From contig CAVYJK010000023.1 of NCBI GenBank assembly GCA_963768765.1, positions 56,934 to 120,933 of the forward strand: a stretch of 64,000 bases of DNA, in the 5' to 3' direction. This DNA is from DASWLF01 sp963768765 (GTDB lineage Bacteria > Desulfobacterota > Desulfobaccia > Desulfobaccales > 0-14-0-80-60-11). The notes under the pieces are model-generated. The model worked only from the letters and a program-made list of their open reading frames with translations. It was not told the origin of the DNA and searched no databases. Made by a program: the position numbers and the translations under genes. Shown piece by piece: positions 1 to 7,028 of this stretch. Positions within the stretch are counted from its first letter, which is position 1, and every line of letters starts with the position of its first letter.

Positions 1-363
1 TCTGTCCTGAAAAGTTGTTTTTTGAGGGAAGCGCCGGGGGCAGCAAACCCTGCGCCCTCCCTCGCGCTCCCTCCCCCCAACCCCTTATGGGAGCTTAGAC
101 GTGGGGGGCGCAATGCGCACCCTGTATCTGATGGGCCGTACCCACCCATGAATCTTTTCATGGTTTCGGGTAAGCCGATGAGCGACTGTTATTTATTTTA
201 TTAAAATCACCAAGTTAAAAACAATATAAAAGAAGCCCCGGAGCTTGGAAGATCAAGCCGATCCAGGGCGGTCAACGCTTTCCGATGTCCGGCCAGGCCA
301 TTATTATGGGAAAGTGCACAATCCGGACATAGGCGGCGGGCCCCTAACCGGTGGCCTGGGAAA
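1..363. other. Leading spacer, no gene recognised
   Basis: No credible coding frame is visible. Positions 45-90 are pyrimidine-rich and resemble, weakly, one arm of the GC-rich hairpin spacers found at 3485-3692 and 8738-8941. The rest is unremarkable and probably the downstream flank of the small gene at 364-663. Confidence 0.4.
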
Positions 364-663
364 CTAAGGTTTCCGGACCAGGGGGATGATCTTGGCCTTG
401 CCTTCCGGGGGGGACCCGGGCTTGGGAGCGGGCTTCGGCGGAATGAGCGCCAGTTGCACCGGCCGGCCCCCCATGGTGAACTCCTCGCCGTTCAGGTGAG
501 ATTCCTCCAGGATCCAGTTTAAGGTCTGGGGGGGCAAGGTGAGGGCCAGCAACTCCACCTGATACCAACCCCGCTTGACATCGAGGTTGATATCGTTGAT
601 GCGGGCGTAGAACGCGGGCTTGCGGTCCATGTGGACCAGTACCAGATCGTTGATGGTAGCCAT
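364..663 (-). CDS. Conserved-looking hypothetical protein, 99 aa
   Basis: A small soluble protein with no signal peptide or membrane segment. It starts MATINDLVLVHMDRKPAFYA, continues with a central segment containing GEEFTMGGRPVQL, and ends in a proline- and lysine-rich tail. I believe similar proteins occur in Deltaproteobacteria, where the N-terminal half (a short beta-rich unit resembling a nucleic-acid-binding fold) and the EEFTMGG motif are kept, but I cannot assign a function. It stands alone, 210 bp downstream of the cobalt-transport operon on the same strand. No strong ribosome binding site precedes the ATG. Overlapping frames on the same strand lack this composition and are shadows. 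Confidence 0.6.
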   Translation of the reverse strand: MATINDLVLVHMDRKPAFYARINDINLDVKRGWYQVELLALTLPPQTLNWILEESHLNGEEFTMGGRPVQLALIPPKPAPKPGSPPEGKAKIIPLVRKP

Positions 664-873
664 GTTCGGTTAGAACTGAGACCGTCGCGGGTTAAAAAAT
701 GGTTGTCCCCGACAAGCGGCACCACTCTAACAGATCGGGCCAAAAATGCAAGGTTCCGGGAGCCCCGTCTTGCTTTTTGCCCCAGAGGGATGGAAAAAAA
801 GTGCATTCAGGGGAGGGATTGTAAGTGGCGGGTGCCCCTGGTCCCCTCCCTCAAAATGACTTTTTCAGAGCCG

Positions 874-1644
874 TCAACTGGCCGCGGCCAGGGGGTGGTC
901 CCGCAGGGCCATGAAATACTTGAGCACCAGGGGCAGCTCCAGGCCGCTGTTTCTCAGGAGGTGGGGGTCCGTCAGAATCTCCAGGGGGTAGCCGTCGGCC
1001 CGGATGCGCCCCTTATGCAAAACCACCACCCGGGTGGCCACCTCCAGGGCCAGCTCGAAGTCGTGGGTGGCCACCAGCTTGGTGCCGGAGAAGTCCTGCA
1101 AGAGTTGAATCACCTCCCGGCGCCCCCGGGGGTCCAGGTTGCTGGTGGGCTCATCCAGGAGCATCACCTCCGGGGCCATGGCGTAGATGGTGGCCAGCCC
1201 CACCCGGCGCTTTTCGCCGCCGCTCAAATGATGGGGCACCCGCTGGTCGTAGCCGGTGAGGCCCACCGCGGCCAGGGCCCGGGCCACCCGGGCCTTCACT
1301 TCCTCCGGGGCCAGCCCCTGGTTGATGGGCCCGAAGGCCACATCGTCGAAGACCGTGGTGCAGAAGAGCTGATCGTCGGGGTTCTGAAACACCAACCCCA
1401 CCCGCCCCCTGACCGCCTCCACCGCCCGAAGGCTGTCCAAGGCCTGGCCCAGGACCGTCACTTCCCGGGGCAACTGCTTGAGCAATCCCAGGATATAGAG
1501 AAACAGAGTGGTTTTCCCCGCGCCGTTGGCGCCGATGAACACCACCGTCTCCCCGGGGTGCACCGTCAGACTGACGTCGGCCAGGGCCGGGGTGCCGTTG
1601 TGATAATTGAAGCTTAGACCTGCGATGCGAATTACCGGATCCAT
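874..1644 (-). CDS. cbiO: Cobalt ECF-transporter ATPase CbiO
   Basis: ATP-binding subunit of an energy-coupling-factor metal importer, 256 aa, cytoplasmic and bound to CbiQ. The ABC signatures appear in order: Walker A GANGAGKTT near residue 37, Q-loop QNPDDQLF near residue 86, signature LSGGEKRR near residue 138, Walker B VMLLDEPTS near residue 158, and the switch histidine in ATHDFELAL. The QNPDDQ loop is characteristic of the CbiO/EcfA group. Length is normal. The start overlaps the end of cbiQ by 13 bp, indicating translational coupling. It is the last gene of the B12-riboswitch-headed operon, so cobalt is the more likely substrate, but sequence alone cannot exclude nickel. Confidence 0.93.
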   Translation of the reverse strand: MDPVIRIAGLSFNYHNGTPALADVSLTVHPGETVVFIGANGAGKTTLFLYILGLLKQLPREVTVLGQALDSLRAVEAVRGRVGLVFQNPDDQLFCTTVFDDVAFGPINQGLAPEEVKARVARALAAVGLTGYDQRVPHHLSGGEKRRVGLATIYAMAPEVMLLDEPTSNLDPRGRREVIQLLQDFSGTKLVATHDFELALEVATRVVVLHKGRIRADGYPLEILTDPHLLRNSGLELPLVLKYFMALRDHPLAAAS

Positions 1645-2366
1645 AGGTAGTCAACCCCCACCAGGGCCGCGGCGGCCAGCATGATGAGCCCTCCTTTTAA
1701 GGCGTCGGGCCAGCCCCAGGAAAATTCCGCCAGAGTCCCGAATTTCTCTTTAAACCCCCGGGCCATCATGGCCTGGTAGATGCGCTCGGTGCGTTCGAAG
1801 GCCCGCACCACCATGAGGCCCACCAGGTTGCCCAGGGAGAACAGGGTGCGCCGGTTGCTGCCGGGCTTGAAGCCCCGGGCCCGCAGGGCCTGCTGTATGG
1901 TGCGGATTTCCTCCGCAAAAACAAAAAGATAGCGATAAGTGAACAGGATCATGGTGACCAGCCGCTGGGGCACCCGCAGGCGGGTCAGGGCCTTCATGGA
2001 GACGTTGAAAGGCGTGGTGCCGAACATGGGAATCACCGTCAAGACCATGGCCAGGCCTTTGATGAAAACCACCGCCCCCCGGGCCAGGCCCTGCTGCCAG
2101 CCCGCCGGGTGGGTGAGTGGCAGCAGGACCAGGAAGGGAAGCAGGAACAGGACCACCGCCTTGAGGCGCCGAAGGGTGAAGCTGACGGGAATGCGGCTCA
2201 GAAACAGCCAGAATAGAGCCAGTCCCAAAGACAGGGCCGCGCCGGGAAGGTCCCGGGTGAGCGCCACCGCCACCAGAAAGCAGGTGAAGACCGCAATCTT
2301 GACCCGGGGGTCCAGGCGGTGCAAAGGAGAGTCCAGATGGGCAAAACGGTCAATCTCGGGATGCAT
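1632..2366 (-). CDS. cbiQ: Cobalt ECF-transporter transmembrane protein CbiQ
   Basis: Integral membrane T-component that couples CbiO to the substrate-binding subunit CbiM, 244 aa. It begins with HPEIDRFAHLDSPLHRLDPRVK, typical of CbiQ, followed by several hydrophobic helices. The coupling motif is represented by the ARG-containing stretches QQALRARGFKPG and YQAMMARGFKEK, the two Ala-Arg-Gly signatures that contact the ATPases. Length is normal. It overlaps the upstream L-type gene by 17 bp and cbiO by 13 bp, so the three form a tight translational unit. Confidence 0.92.
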   Translation of the reverse strand: MHPEIDRFAHLDSPLHRLDPRVKIAVFTCFLVAVALTRDLPGAALSLGLALFWLFLSRIPVSFTLRRLKAVVLFLLPFLVLLPLTHPAGWQQGLARGAVVFIKGLAMVLTVIPMFGTTPFNVSMKALTRLRVPQRLVTMILFTYRYLFVFAEEIRTIQQALRARGFKPGSNRRTLFSLGNLVGLMVVRAFERTERIYQAMMARGFKEKFGTLAEFSWGWPDALKGGLIMLAAAALVGVDYLWIR

Positions 2367-2874
2367 ACTTTCTCACCTCGGCCCTGAGCCTGAGGACCAT
2401 CACGAAGGCGCTGAGCCCGAAGATGAAGCCCAGGCCCGCCAGCAGGTTGGCCCAGGGGATGGGCTCCCCCCGGGGAGGCGGGGAAGCGGTGGCGCCGGCC
2501 GCCGCCGGTTTCGGCCCCGCCGGCGGCGCCCCTGGGGCCACCGCCGGCGCTCCCGGCACCGTCACCCGGGTCTCGGCCCGGTGCCCCAAGGGGTCCCCGG
2601 CTTCGACACGGTACTGCCCCGGGGCCACCCCGGCAATCTGGCAGACCCCCTGGTTGTCCGTCTTTCCGGTCAATGCCGGCCGGCCATCCGCCGGGGTCAC
2701 CTTAACCGGCACTTCCTGGGCCGGGGTGCCGTCGGGAAAAAAGACCTGCACCTTAAGGCCGCCCCCTTCAGGGACCGCCGATATCAGCAGTTTGTGCGCC
2801 CTGGCCGGGTTGGCCCAACCCAGGCCCAACCACAGGCAGGCCAGACTAATTAACCAAATCTTCTTTTCCCACAT
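2350..2874 (-). CDS. NikL-like accessory component of a cobalt/nickel ECF transporter
   Basis: A 174-aa exported, membrane-anchored protein. It has an N-terminal signal sequence (hydrophobic core about residues 5-22), then a periplasmic carboxypeptidase-regulatory-like beta domain (about 27-105), a long Pro/Ala-rich linker (about 108-138) and one C-terminal membrane helix (about 143-163) with a basic tail. This layout matches the L component described for Nik/Cbi transporters lacking the small CbiN subunit; no cbiN is present here. His27 directly after the presumed cleavage site (ARAHKL) resembles N-terminal metal-binding designs, but this is inference. It overlaps cbiM upstream by 29 bp and cbiQ downstream by 17 bp. 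Confidence 0.75.
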   Translation of the reverse strand: MWEKKIWLISLACLWLGLGWANPARAHKLLISAVPEGGGLKVQVFFPDGTPAQEVPVKVTPADGRPALTGKTDNQGVCQIAGVAPGQYRVEAGDPLGHRAETRVTVPGAPAVAPGAPPAGPKPAAAGATASPPPRGEPIPWANLLAGLGFIFGLSAFVMVLRLRAEVRKYASRD

Positions 2875-3478
2875 GGGTGGGCCTCCATAGAATCTCCGGC
2901 TTCACTTTCATCAGAAAGACCGCGGCCGCGGCGCCCACCAGGCCCTCTATGACCATGAGGGGCAGATGGGCCAACAGGGCCAGGCGGGCGATGGGCCAGA
3001 ACTCCCGGCCCGCGGTGGTGAGCCACAGGGCCAGGATGACCCCTGAGAGGAAGAGGCTGCCGGCCCCTGCCAGAAACCCGCCCAGGGCCTCGGCATGGCG
3101 AAACTTGAAATGCCGGCAAACCCCGAACAGCCAGGCACCCGCCAGGGCCGGCAAACCCAGCATCAAGGCGTTGGCCCCCAGGGTTAAGACCCCGCCGTGT
3201 TGAAACAGCAGGGCCTGCAACACCAGCGCCACCAGGATGGCCGGGAAGGCCGCGGGCCCCAGCACCATGCCCACCAGGCCGTTTAAAATGAGATGCACGC
3301 TGGTGGGCCCCAGGGGGACGTGGATGAGGGAGGCCACGAAAAACCCGGCCGTCATCACCGCGGCCTTGGGCAACTCCTCCGGGGGAACCCGGCGCAAAGT
3401 GAGACCCGTGACCACCGCCGTCCCGGCCCAACCGGCGGCAATGGTGCTTATCGGCAATACCCCATCCGCAATGTGCAT
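2846..3478 (-). CDS. cbiM: Cobalt ECF-transporter substrate-binding subunit CbiM
   Basis: Substrate-specificity membrane subunit, 210 aa. It starts MHIADGVLP; in the CbiM/NikM family the free N-terminal Met and His2 form part of the metal site. The second hallmark, IHVPLGPTSVHLILNG near residues 53-68, supplies further conserved histidines. About six or seven hydrophobic helices follow. Length fits the family. It is placed before the L, Q and O genes and after a GC-rich hairpin spacer. The B12 riboswitch at the head of the cluster argues for cobalt rather than nickel. Confidence 0.92.
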   Translation of the reverse strand: MHIADGVLPISTIAAGWAGTAVVTGLTLRRVPPEELPKAAVMTAGFFVASLIHVPLGPTSVHLILNGLVGMVLGPAAFPAILVALVLQALLFQHGGVLTLGANALMLGLPALAGAWLFGVCRHFKFRHAEALGGFLAGAGSLFLSGVILALWLTTAGREFWPIARLALLAHLPLMVIEGLVGAAAAVFLMKVKPEILWRPTHVGKEDLVN

Positions 3479-3484
3479 CGGTTT

Positions 3485-3692
3485 CTCTAAAGGCTAGATT
3501 TGTGGGGGAGGGGGCTAAGGGCCCACAGCCCTTACCCCTCCCCCACACCCCCACCCCCAATCCCTTAAGGCTTTTTACGGGCCGGAGAAGTCGGGGCTTT
3601 AAGCCCCGCCTTCTCCGGCCCCACATAAAGGGTTGGGTGGGGGGTTGGGGGAGGGCAGGGACTTATTGTCCCTGGCCCTCCCCCCAACTCAT
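3485..3692. repeat. GC-rich three-hairpin spacer repeat, copy 1
   Basis: About 208 bp between cbiM and the DUF4198 gene. It contains three successive inverted repeats: a GGGGGAGGGGGC-type arm pairing with a CCCCTCCCCC-type arm, a central GGAGAAG...CTTCTCC hairpin around 3584-3622, and a terminal hairpin with arms GGGGGAGGGCAGGGAC and GTCCCTGGCCCTCCCCC at 3648-3687. The same series recurs at 8738-8941, and the terminal hairpin alone recurs inverted at 62735-62790. Confidence 0.8.
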
Positions 3693-4528
3693 CATTTCTG
3701 CGGCGCCAGCGGCGCCGGGGCCGGCTCCACATAAACCCACAAGCAACCGCGTTTTTCCACCGGGTATTCTTTGCCCTCATAACTTTTCTTGCCGTCTTCG
3801 TGCCCCACCGCCAGGACCCACCAGCCGGGGCTGTCCAGGGTGCAGACCAGGTAGCCTTGGGCGTCGGTCTTGAGGGCCCGGGTCATGAGGGGTTCATTGT
3901 CCTCCCCCAGGCGGTCCTTGGGCAGCTTGTCTTTAGAAACATAAAAACCGTTGAATTTTTCGATTTCCACCTGGACCCCCTTCAAAGGTTTCCCTTTAAA
4001 CAGGGCCTGGGCCTTGAAGACCGCGCCTGCAGGCCAGCCATAGGGGCGGGTCAGGGGCACAATCTCGATGTCCATTCCCACCGGCCGGTCCCAGCCTTTC
4101 TGGGCCATGACATGCCAGGCTTCCTTCACGTAATCTTGCCAGAAGACCTTTTCTTCGGAAATGAAATAGGGGGGTGCTTCCAAACAAAGGTAATAATCGC
4201 CCGGGGCCGCGGGCTGATATTCCACTTCATAAGCCTTGCGAGCCTGGCCGCTGGCCCCATCCACCGCGGTAATCTCTTTCAATGATACCTGATCTTTCTT
4301 CCCCTGGGGAGTGACCATGTAAAACTTGGGCGCCTGGGCGTCATAGAGGATCATCTCATACGGATGCCCCCAAACATAGCGCCATTTAGCCATTTCCCCG
4401 GGCTTACCGTAACAGCCCTCAACCTGCGGCCAAAAGACCTGGTAATGCGCCACGGCCGCCCCAGGCAATATCCCCATCCCGGCCATAGCCAGGCTCCATC
4501 CCAATAACCAAACCAACTTTTTCTTCAT
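3692..4528 (-). CDS. DUF4198 periplasmic protein, NikK-type metal-transport accessory
   Basis: A 278-aa exported protein with a signal peptide ending near AVA-H (residues 1-27). The mature protein therefore begins His-Tyr, again an N-terminal histidine after processing. The body is beta-rich with a YEVEYQPAAPGDYYLCLEAPPYF segment split by the usual DUF4198 spacing, and a C-terminal domain with TRALKTDAQGYLVCTL, a Gly/Asp pattern typical of DUF4198 proteins. In Deltaproteobacteria DUF4198 members (NikK) accompany NikMQO/CbiMQO transporters, as here. Presumed role: periplasmic metal capture or delivery to CbiM. It lies 43 bp downstream of the outer-membrane gene, so co-transcription is likely. 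Confidence 0.75.
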   Translation of the reverse strand: MKKKLVWLLGWSLAMAGMGILPGAAVAHYQVFWPQVEGCYGKPGEMAKWRYVWGHPYEMILYDAQAPKFYMVTPQGKKDQVSLKEITAVDGASGQARKAYEVEYQPAAPGDYYLCLEAPPYFISEEKVFWQDYVKEAWHVMAQKGWDRPVGMDIEIVPLTRPYGWPAGAVFKAQALFKGKPLKGVQVEIEKFNGFYVSKDKLPKDRLGEDNEPLMTRALKTDAQGYLVCTLDSPGWWVLAVGHEDGKKSYEGKEYPVEKRGCLWVYVEPAPAPLAPQK

Positions 4529-4571
4529 GTCCTACCTCCGGGAGATCTGGTGAAAAACCGCAGGCGCGCCC

Positions 4572-5573
4572 TTAAAAGTTGTAATACACCGTAAAAATCG
4601 GCGTGTATTTAATGGAGCCGGCTTTCCCGAACAGGTCGAGGGCCGCGCCGGCGGAGACGGCCAATTTTTCGCTTAAAAAGTATTCGATCCCCGGAAGGAT
4701 ACCCACGAGAGTGGAGGGAGACTGGAAACCCTGGGGAGTAGAAATGTTGCTCCAGGTCCAGGTGCTGTACATTTCCAGCAGGGCCACCCATTTCTCAGTT
4801 AGGGGAAGTTCCGCCGCCAAATTGAAGGTTACGAATTCCCGGGAACGCACCGCGTCATCTCTGGAGGTAAAGAGATTAACCGGGGTGTTTAACCAGATAT
4901 TGCTGTATACCAGGAACGGTTTCAGCCACTTGTAAAGATTGACGCCCGTGGTGAAATGGACGGCCCCGGCACCGACGGCATCCGTGCCCAGGCGACCCGG
5001 GTTGAGATGCGAGGCGTGGCCGCTGGGAAATCCCACTCCCGCCACCCCGGTGACCGCGGGCCTGACTTCGGTCTCCGGCAGCAGCAAGTATTTGCCTACC
5101 ATGGTGATGTCCCCGATACCGCCATAATTGGCGGACCGCTCGCCATTGGGCCCAGCCAAGCTACTATCTAAATTGGCTGCAAAGTTATGGATATAGGGCA
5201 CAATTACATACGTCTCCAGGTTTTTAACCGGGCCATAGGTGAATTTGACGGGCATGCTGAAGGTGTAGATATCTCCTTTAGCGCTCACCTTGCGCCAATT
5301 AGGGGTAAAATTTCCGCCCACAACGGACAGGGCCCAGAGGACCTGCAGGCTGGCTTTGTGAGTCTCAATGGGCAGGCAAGAATCGCTGATTAAGGGGCCG
5401 CAGGTGCAGGGGGCCTCTACCTTTTTTCCCTCTTTCTTCTCCTCCGGGGCCGGCTTCTCCAGCAAGACCTCACCGGGATCCAGGGCGACCGCCGGGGACA
5501 AGAAGATCAACCACTGCCAGAAAAGCCCCAGGACCAGACATATCCAAATTTTTCTGCCATAGCTGCGCCGCAT
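4572..5573 (-). CDS. Outer-membrane beta-barrel protein of the cobalt cluster
   Basis: A 333-aa protein with a signal peptide (MRRSYGRKIW then a hydrophobic core, cleavage near AVA-LD), a Lys/Glu-rich linker and a short cysteine cluster (PCTCGPLISDSCLP). The remainder is alternating amphipathic strands ending in aromatic TVYYNF, typical of outer-membrane barrels of the phenol-degradation MetA/transporter family. The ATG at 5573 is chosen because it is preceded by AAGGGGGAAAA and starts a good signal peptide; the reading frame stays open 54 codons upstream without such support. It sits between cbiK and the DUF4198 gene, so it may pass cobalt or a corrinoid precursor across the outer membrane. 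That role is inference. Confidence 0.7.
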   Translation of the reverse strand: MRRSYGRKIWICLVLGLFWQWLIFLSPAVALDPGEVLLEKPAPEEKKEGKKVEAPCTCGPLISDSCLPIETHKASLQVLWALSVVGGNFTPNWRKVSAKGDIYTFSMPVKFTYGPVKNLETYVIVPYIHNFAANLDSSLAGPNGERSANYGGIGDITMVGKYLLLPETEVRPAVTGVAGVGFPSGHASHLNPGRLGTDAVGAGAVHFTTGVNLYKWLKPFLVYSNIWLNTPVNLFTSRDDAVRSREFVTFNLAAELPLTEKWVALLEMYSTWTWSNISTPQGFQSPSTLVGILPGIEYFLSEKLAVSAGAALDLFGKAGSIKYTPIFTVYYNF

Positions 5574-5595
5574 TTTTCCCCCTTGCATGATCACC

Positions 5596-5646
5596 AGAAA
5601 GAAAAAGCCACGAATTCCTGGCCCTTCTGGGCCGGCCTTCGTGGCT
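5596..5646 (-). terminator. Intrinsic terminator between cbiK and the outer-membrane gene
   Basis: Read on the minus strand, arm AGCCACGAA (5638-5646) pairs with TTCGTGGCT (5606-5614) around an inner GGCCC/GGGCC hairpin, and a U-rich run (UUUUUCUUUCU) follows at 5596-5605. It lies only 23 bp before the start codon of the barrel gene and after a possible weak promoter, so it may act as an attenuator rather than a plain operon end. A second perfect hairpin (CTCCGGGG/CCCCGGAG, 5675-5695) lies upstream. Confidence 0.6.
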
Positions 5647-5703
5647 TGATATTCAAGTTTTATGATTGTCTGCTCTCCGGGGTTCATCCCCGGAGTTTTC
5701 CAG

Positions 5704-5732
5704 AACCTATCGCGAGGGAAAGGTTTTGTCAA
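5704..5732 (-). promoter_or_regulatory. Possible weak sigma-70 promoter before the outer-membrane gene
   Basis: On the minus strand a perfect TTGACA (5727-5732) is followed after 17 bp by TAGGTT (5704-5709), a poor -10. If active, transcription would run through two hairpins and a terminator before the barrel gene. Weak evidence; the main promoter is probably the one upstream of the riboswitch. Confidence 0.3.
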
Positions 5733-5749
5733 CAATTAATAGACCTCTT

Positions 5750-6637
5750 TTATTTACCTTTCCCCTGAAGGCTCTTTAGAGCTTGGCTCAGATGCTCCAG
5801 ATAAATATTCACGATCTCTTCCTGCTCTCCCAGTCCTTGGCGCACCCCATTGATTTGATAGTTACCCATCTTCAGCAGCTCGGATTTCCAGCTCTCCGGG
5901 CCACTTCCCAGGATATCATTCTGCACGTGATCCCCGGCCACCAGGAGAAACGGGATAAGCATCACGGAGGTGGCGCCGGACCGTTTTACTTCCTGCAGCA
6001 CCTCTTCTTTCCCGGGTTTTTCAAATTCCACCAGACCGAAGAAGACGTTGCCTTCGGGGTAACGGGAGCGCAGTAACTGCGCGAAGGAGTCATTGGTTGC
6101 CTGGGCCTTGGGGTCAGGGCTGCCATGGCCCACCAGGACTACCACATTTTTCTTCAAATCCTGTGGAAATCCCTGGGACAGGACGTTGAGAACCTTTATC
6201 TCATCCGCCTTGCCGCTGAGCAGGGGGTTGCCCAGGGCCACCGTAAGTCCGGGCACTTCCCGGCTTTGCCTAACCACCCCTTCCCATTCTTTTCCCGGAG
6301 CCAGATGAAATGATTGAATGGCAACCTTGGTAAACCCTGCGGCTTTCAAGTCCTGCAGTACCTCAGGCAGGCTTTTCAGTTCTTTGTGCTGCTCTTCCTT
6401 CACCTTGTGGCGAACCTTCTTGGAAGTAAAGGCCCAGCGGACTTCATAGCCGGGAAAACGCTCTTTGACCTGTTTGTCGATCTTGTCATAAGTGGGAAAA
6501 GCGTTGGTGGTGGTACCAAAAGCCGCCAAGACGATGGCGGGTTTTGCCGTTGCTGCCGCGTGCAGGGTCCAAGGCGCACCTATCACTGAGAGGATAAGTG
6601 CCAAAGATAGCCATCCAAACTTGATCCGCTTTACCAT
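5750..6637 (-). CDS. cbiK: Periplasmic sirohydrochlorin cobaltochelatase CbiK
   Basis: Inserts cobalt into sirohydrochlorin in anaerobic cobalamin synthesis. 295 aa with an N-terminal signal peptide (about residues 1-28), followed by the chelatase start PAIVLAAFGTTTNAFPTYDKI. The two active-site histidines are visible in VVLVGHGSPDP and in LLVAGDHVQNDILG. Length fits CbiK plus an export signal, as in the exported CbiK of Desulfovibrio. The start ATG at 6637 has a strong ribosome binding site (AAGGAGGAC). It is the first gene after the cobalamin riboswitch. In Desulfovibrio the periplasmic form has also been linked to heme or metal handling, so the role may be broader than B12 synthesis. Confidence 0.92.
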   Translation of the reverse strand: MVKRIKFGWLSLALILSVIGAPWTLHAAATAKPAIVLAAFGTTTNAFPTYDKIDKQVKERFPGYEVRWAFTSKKVRHKVKEEQHKELKSLPEVLQDLKAAGFTKVAIQSFHLAPGKEWEGVVRQSREVPGLTVALGNPLLSGKADEIKVLNVLSQGFPQDLKKNVVVLVGHGSPDPKAQATNDSFAQLLRSRYPEGNVFFGLVEFEKPGKEEVLQEVKRSGATSVMLIPFLLVAGDHVQNDILGSGPESWKSELLKMGNYQINGVRQGLGEQEEIVNIYLEHLSQALKSLQGKGK

Positions 6638-6663
6638 GTCGTCCTCCTTGAGATGGTTTTTTC

Positions 6664-6699
6664 CAAAAAAAAATCCTTAAGTCACAAAGACTTAAGGAT
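6664..6699 (-). terminator. Riboswitch-controlled terminator before cbiK
   Basis: Perfect 11-bp stem (GACTTAAGGAT at 6689-6699 with its complement at 6673-6683, loop of five) followed on the minus strand by nine U residues. An alternative pairing of TTAAGGAT (minus-strand complement of 6716-6723) with ATCCTTAA (complement of 6692-6699) would form an antiterminator, giving a complete transcriptional off-switch for the B12 aptamer. Confidence 0.88.
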
Positions 6700-6734
6700 T
6701 GCACCCAGCTTCTTGATCCTTAATGCGGCTAACG

Positions 6735-6912
6735 CCCGCTAGGCCTCGTAGGGGCTTGAGCCTTGATTCGGGCAGGTCTTCTGACTTCCGGTTCTTCCTA
6801 CTTCCTGCGCCTTCCCATCTCGCTTCAGCGAGACAGTGGCTTAGTGCAGGTTTCGTCCCCGGTTACAGCGGCGGGACCGTGCCGGTTTTCCACCGGCTTC
6901 CCTATTATGCCC
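6735..6912 (-). promoter_or_regulatory. Cobalamin (B12) riboswitch aptamer
   Basis: The minus strand carries the B12 box AGTCAGAAGACCTGCC (complement of 6771-6786), the conserved GCCACTG, GGGAAGGC and GCCGGT-type segments, and a 5' GGGAAGCCGGTGGAAAACC block near 6880-6902, in the order expected for a full aptamer. It lies between the promoter at 6942-6971 and the terminator at 6664-6699. Adenosylcobalamin would turn down cbiK and the downstream transport genes. Confidence 0.93.
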
Positions 6913-6941
6913 TATATGGGCACCCGAATGCTTTTGACCAC

Positions 6942-6971
6942 AATATATTGGTAATTCATTCCGGCTGTCAA
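6942..6971 (-). promoter_or_regulatory. Sigma-70 promoter of the cobalt operon
   Basis: Minus strand: TTGACA (6966-6971), an 18-bp spacer and TATATT (6942-6947). Transcription would start near 6935, about 20 nt before the cobalamin aptamer. Confidence 0.65.
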
Positions 6972-7028
6972 GAAAATAAATTCATGGCAGCCCGGTTGGA
7001 AAAATTCCGGCAATAGGGGCCGACAACC

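Noticed and set aside
22..204. 60-codon plus frame at the window start
   Set aside because: No ribosome site, compositionally random, overlaps a hairpin-like spacer.
631..1617. Long plus-strand open frame opposite cbiO
   Set aside because: Low-complexity His/Gln/Gly product with no start context; it is the antisense shadow of cbiO. The same applies to the long plus frames opposite pgpH (9432-11420) and phoH (11405-12976).
5596..5720. Fluoride, nickel-cobalt or GEMM riboswitch upstream of the barrel gene
   Set aside because: The conserved cores of these aptamers are not present; only hairpins and a terminator can be supported.
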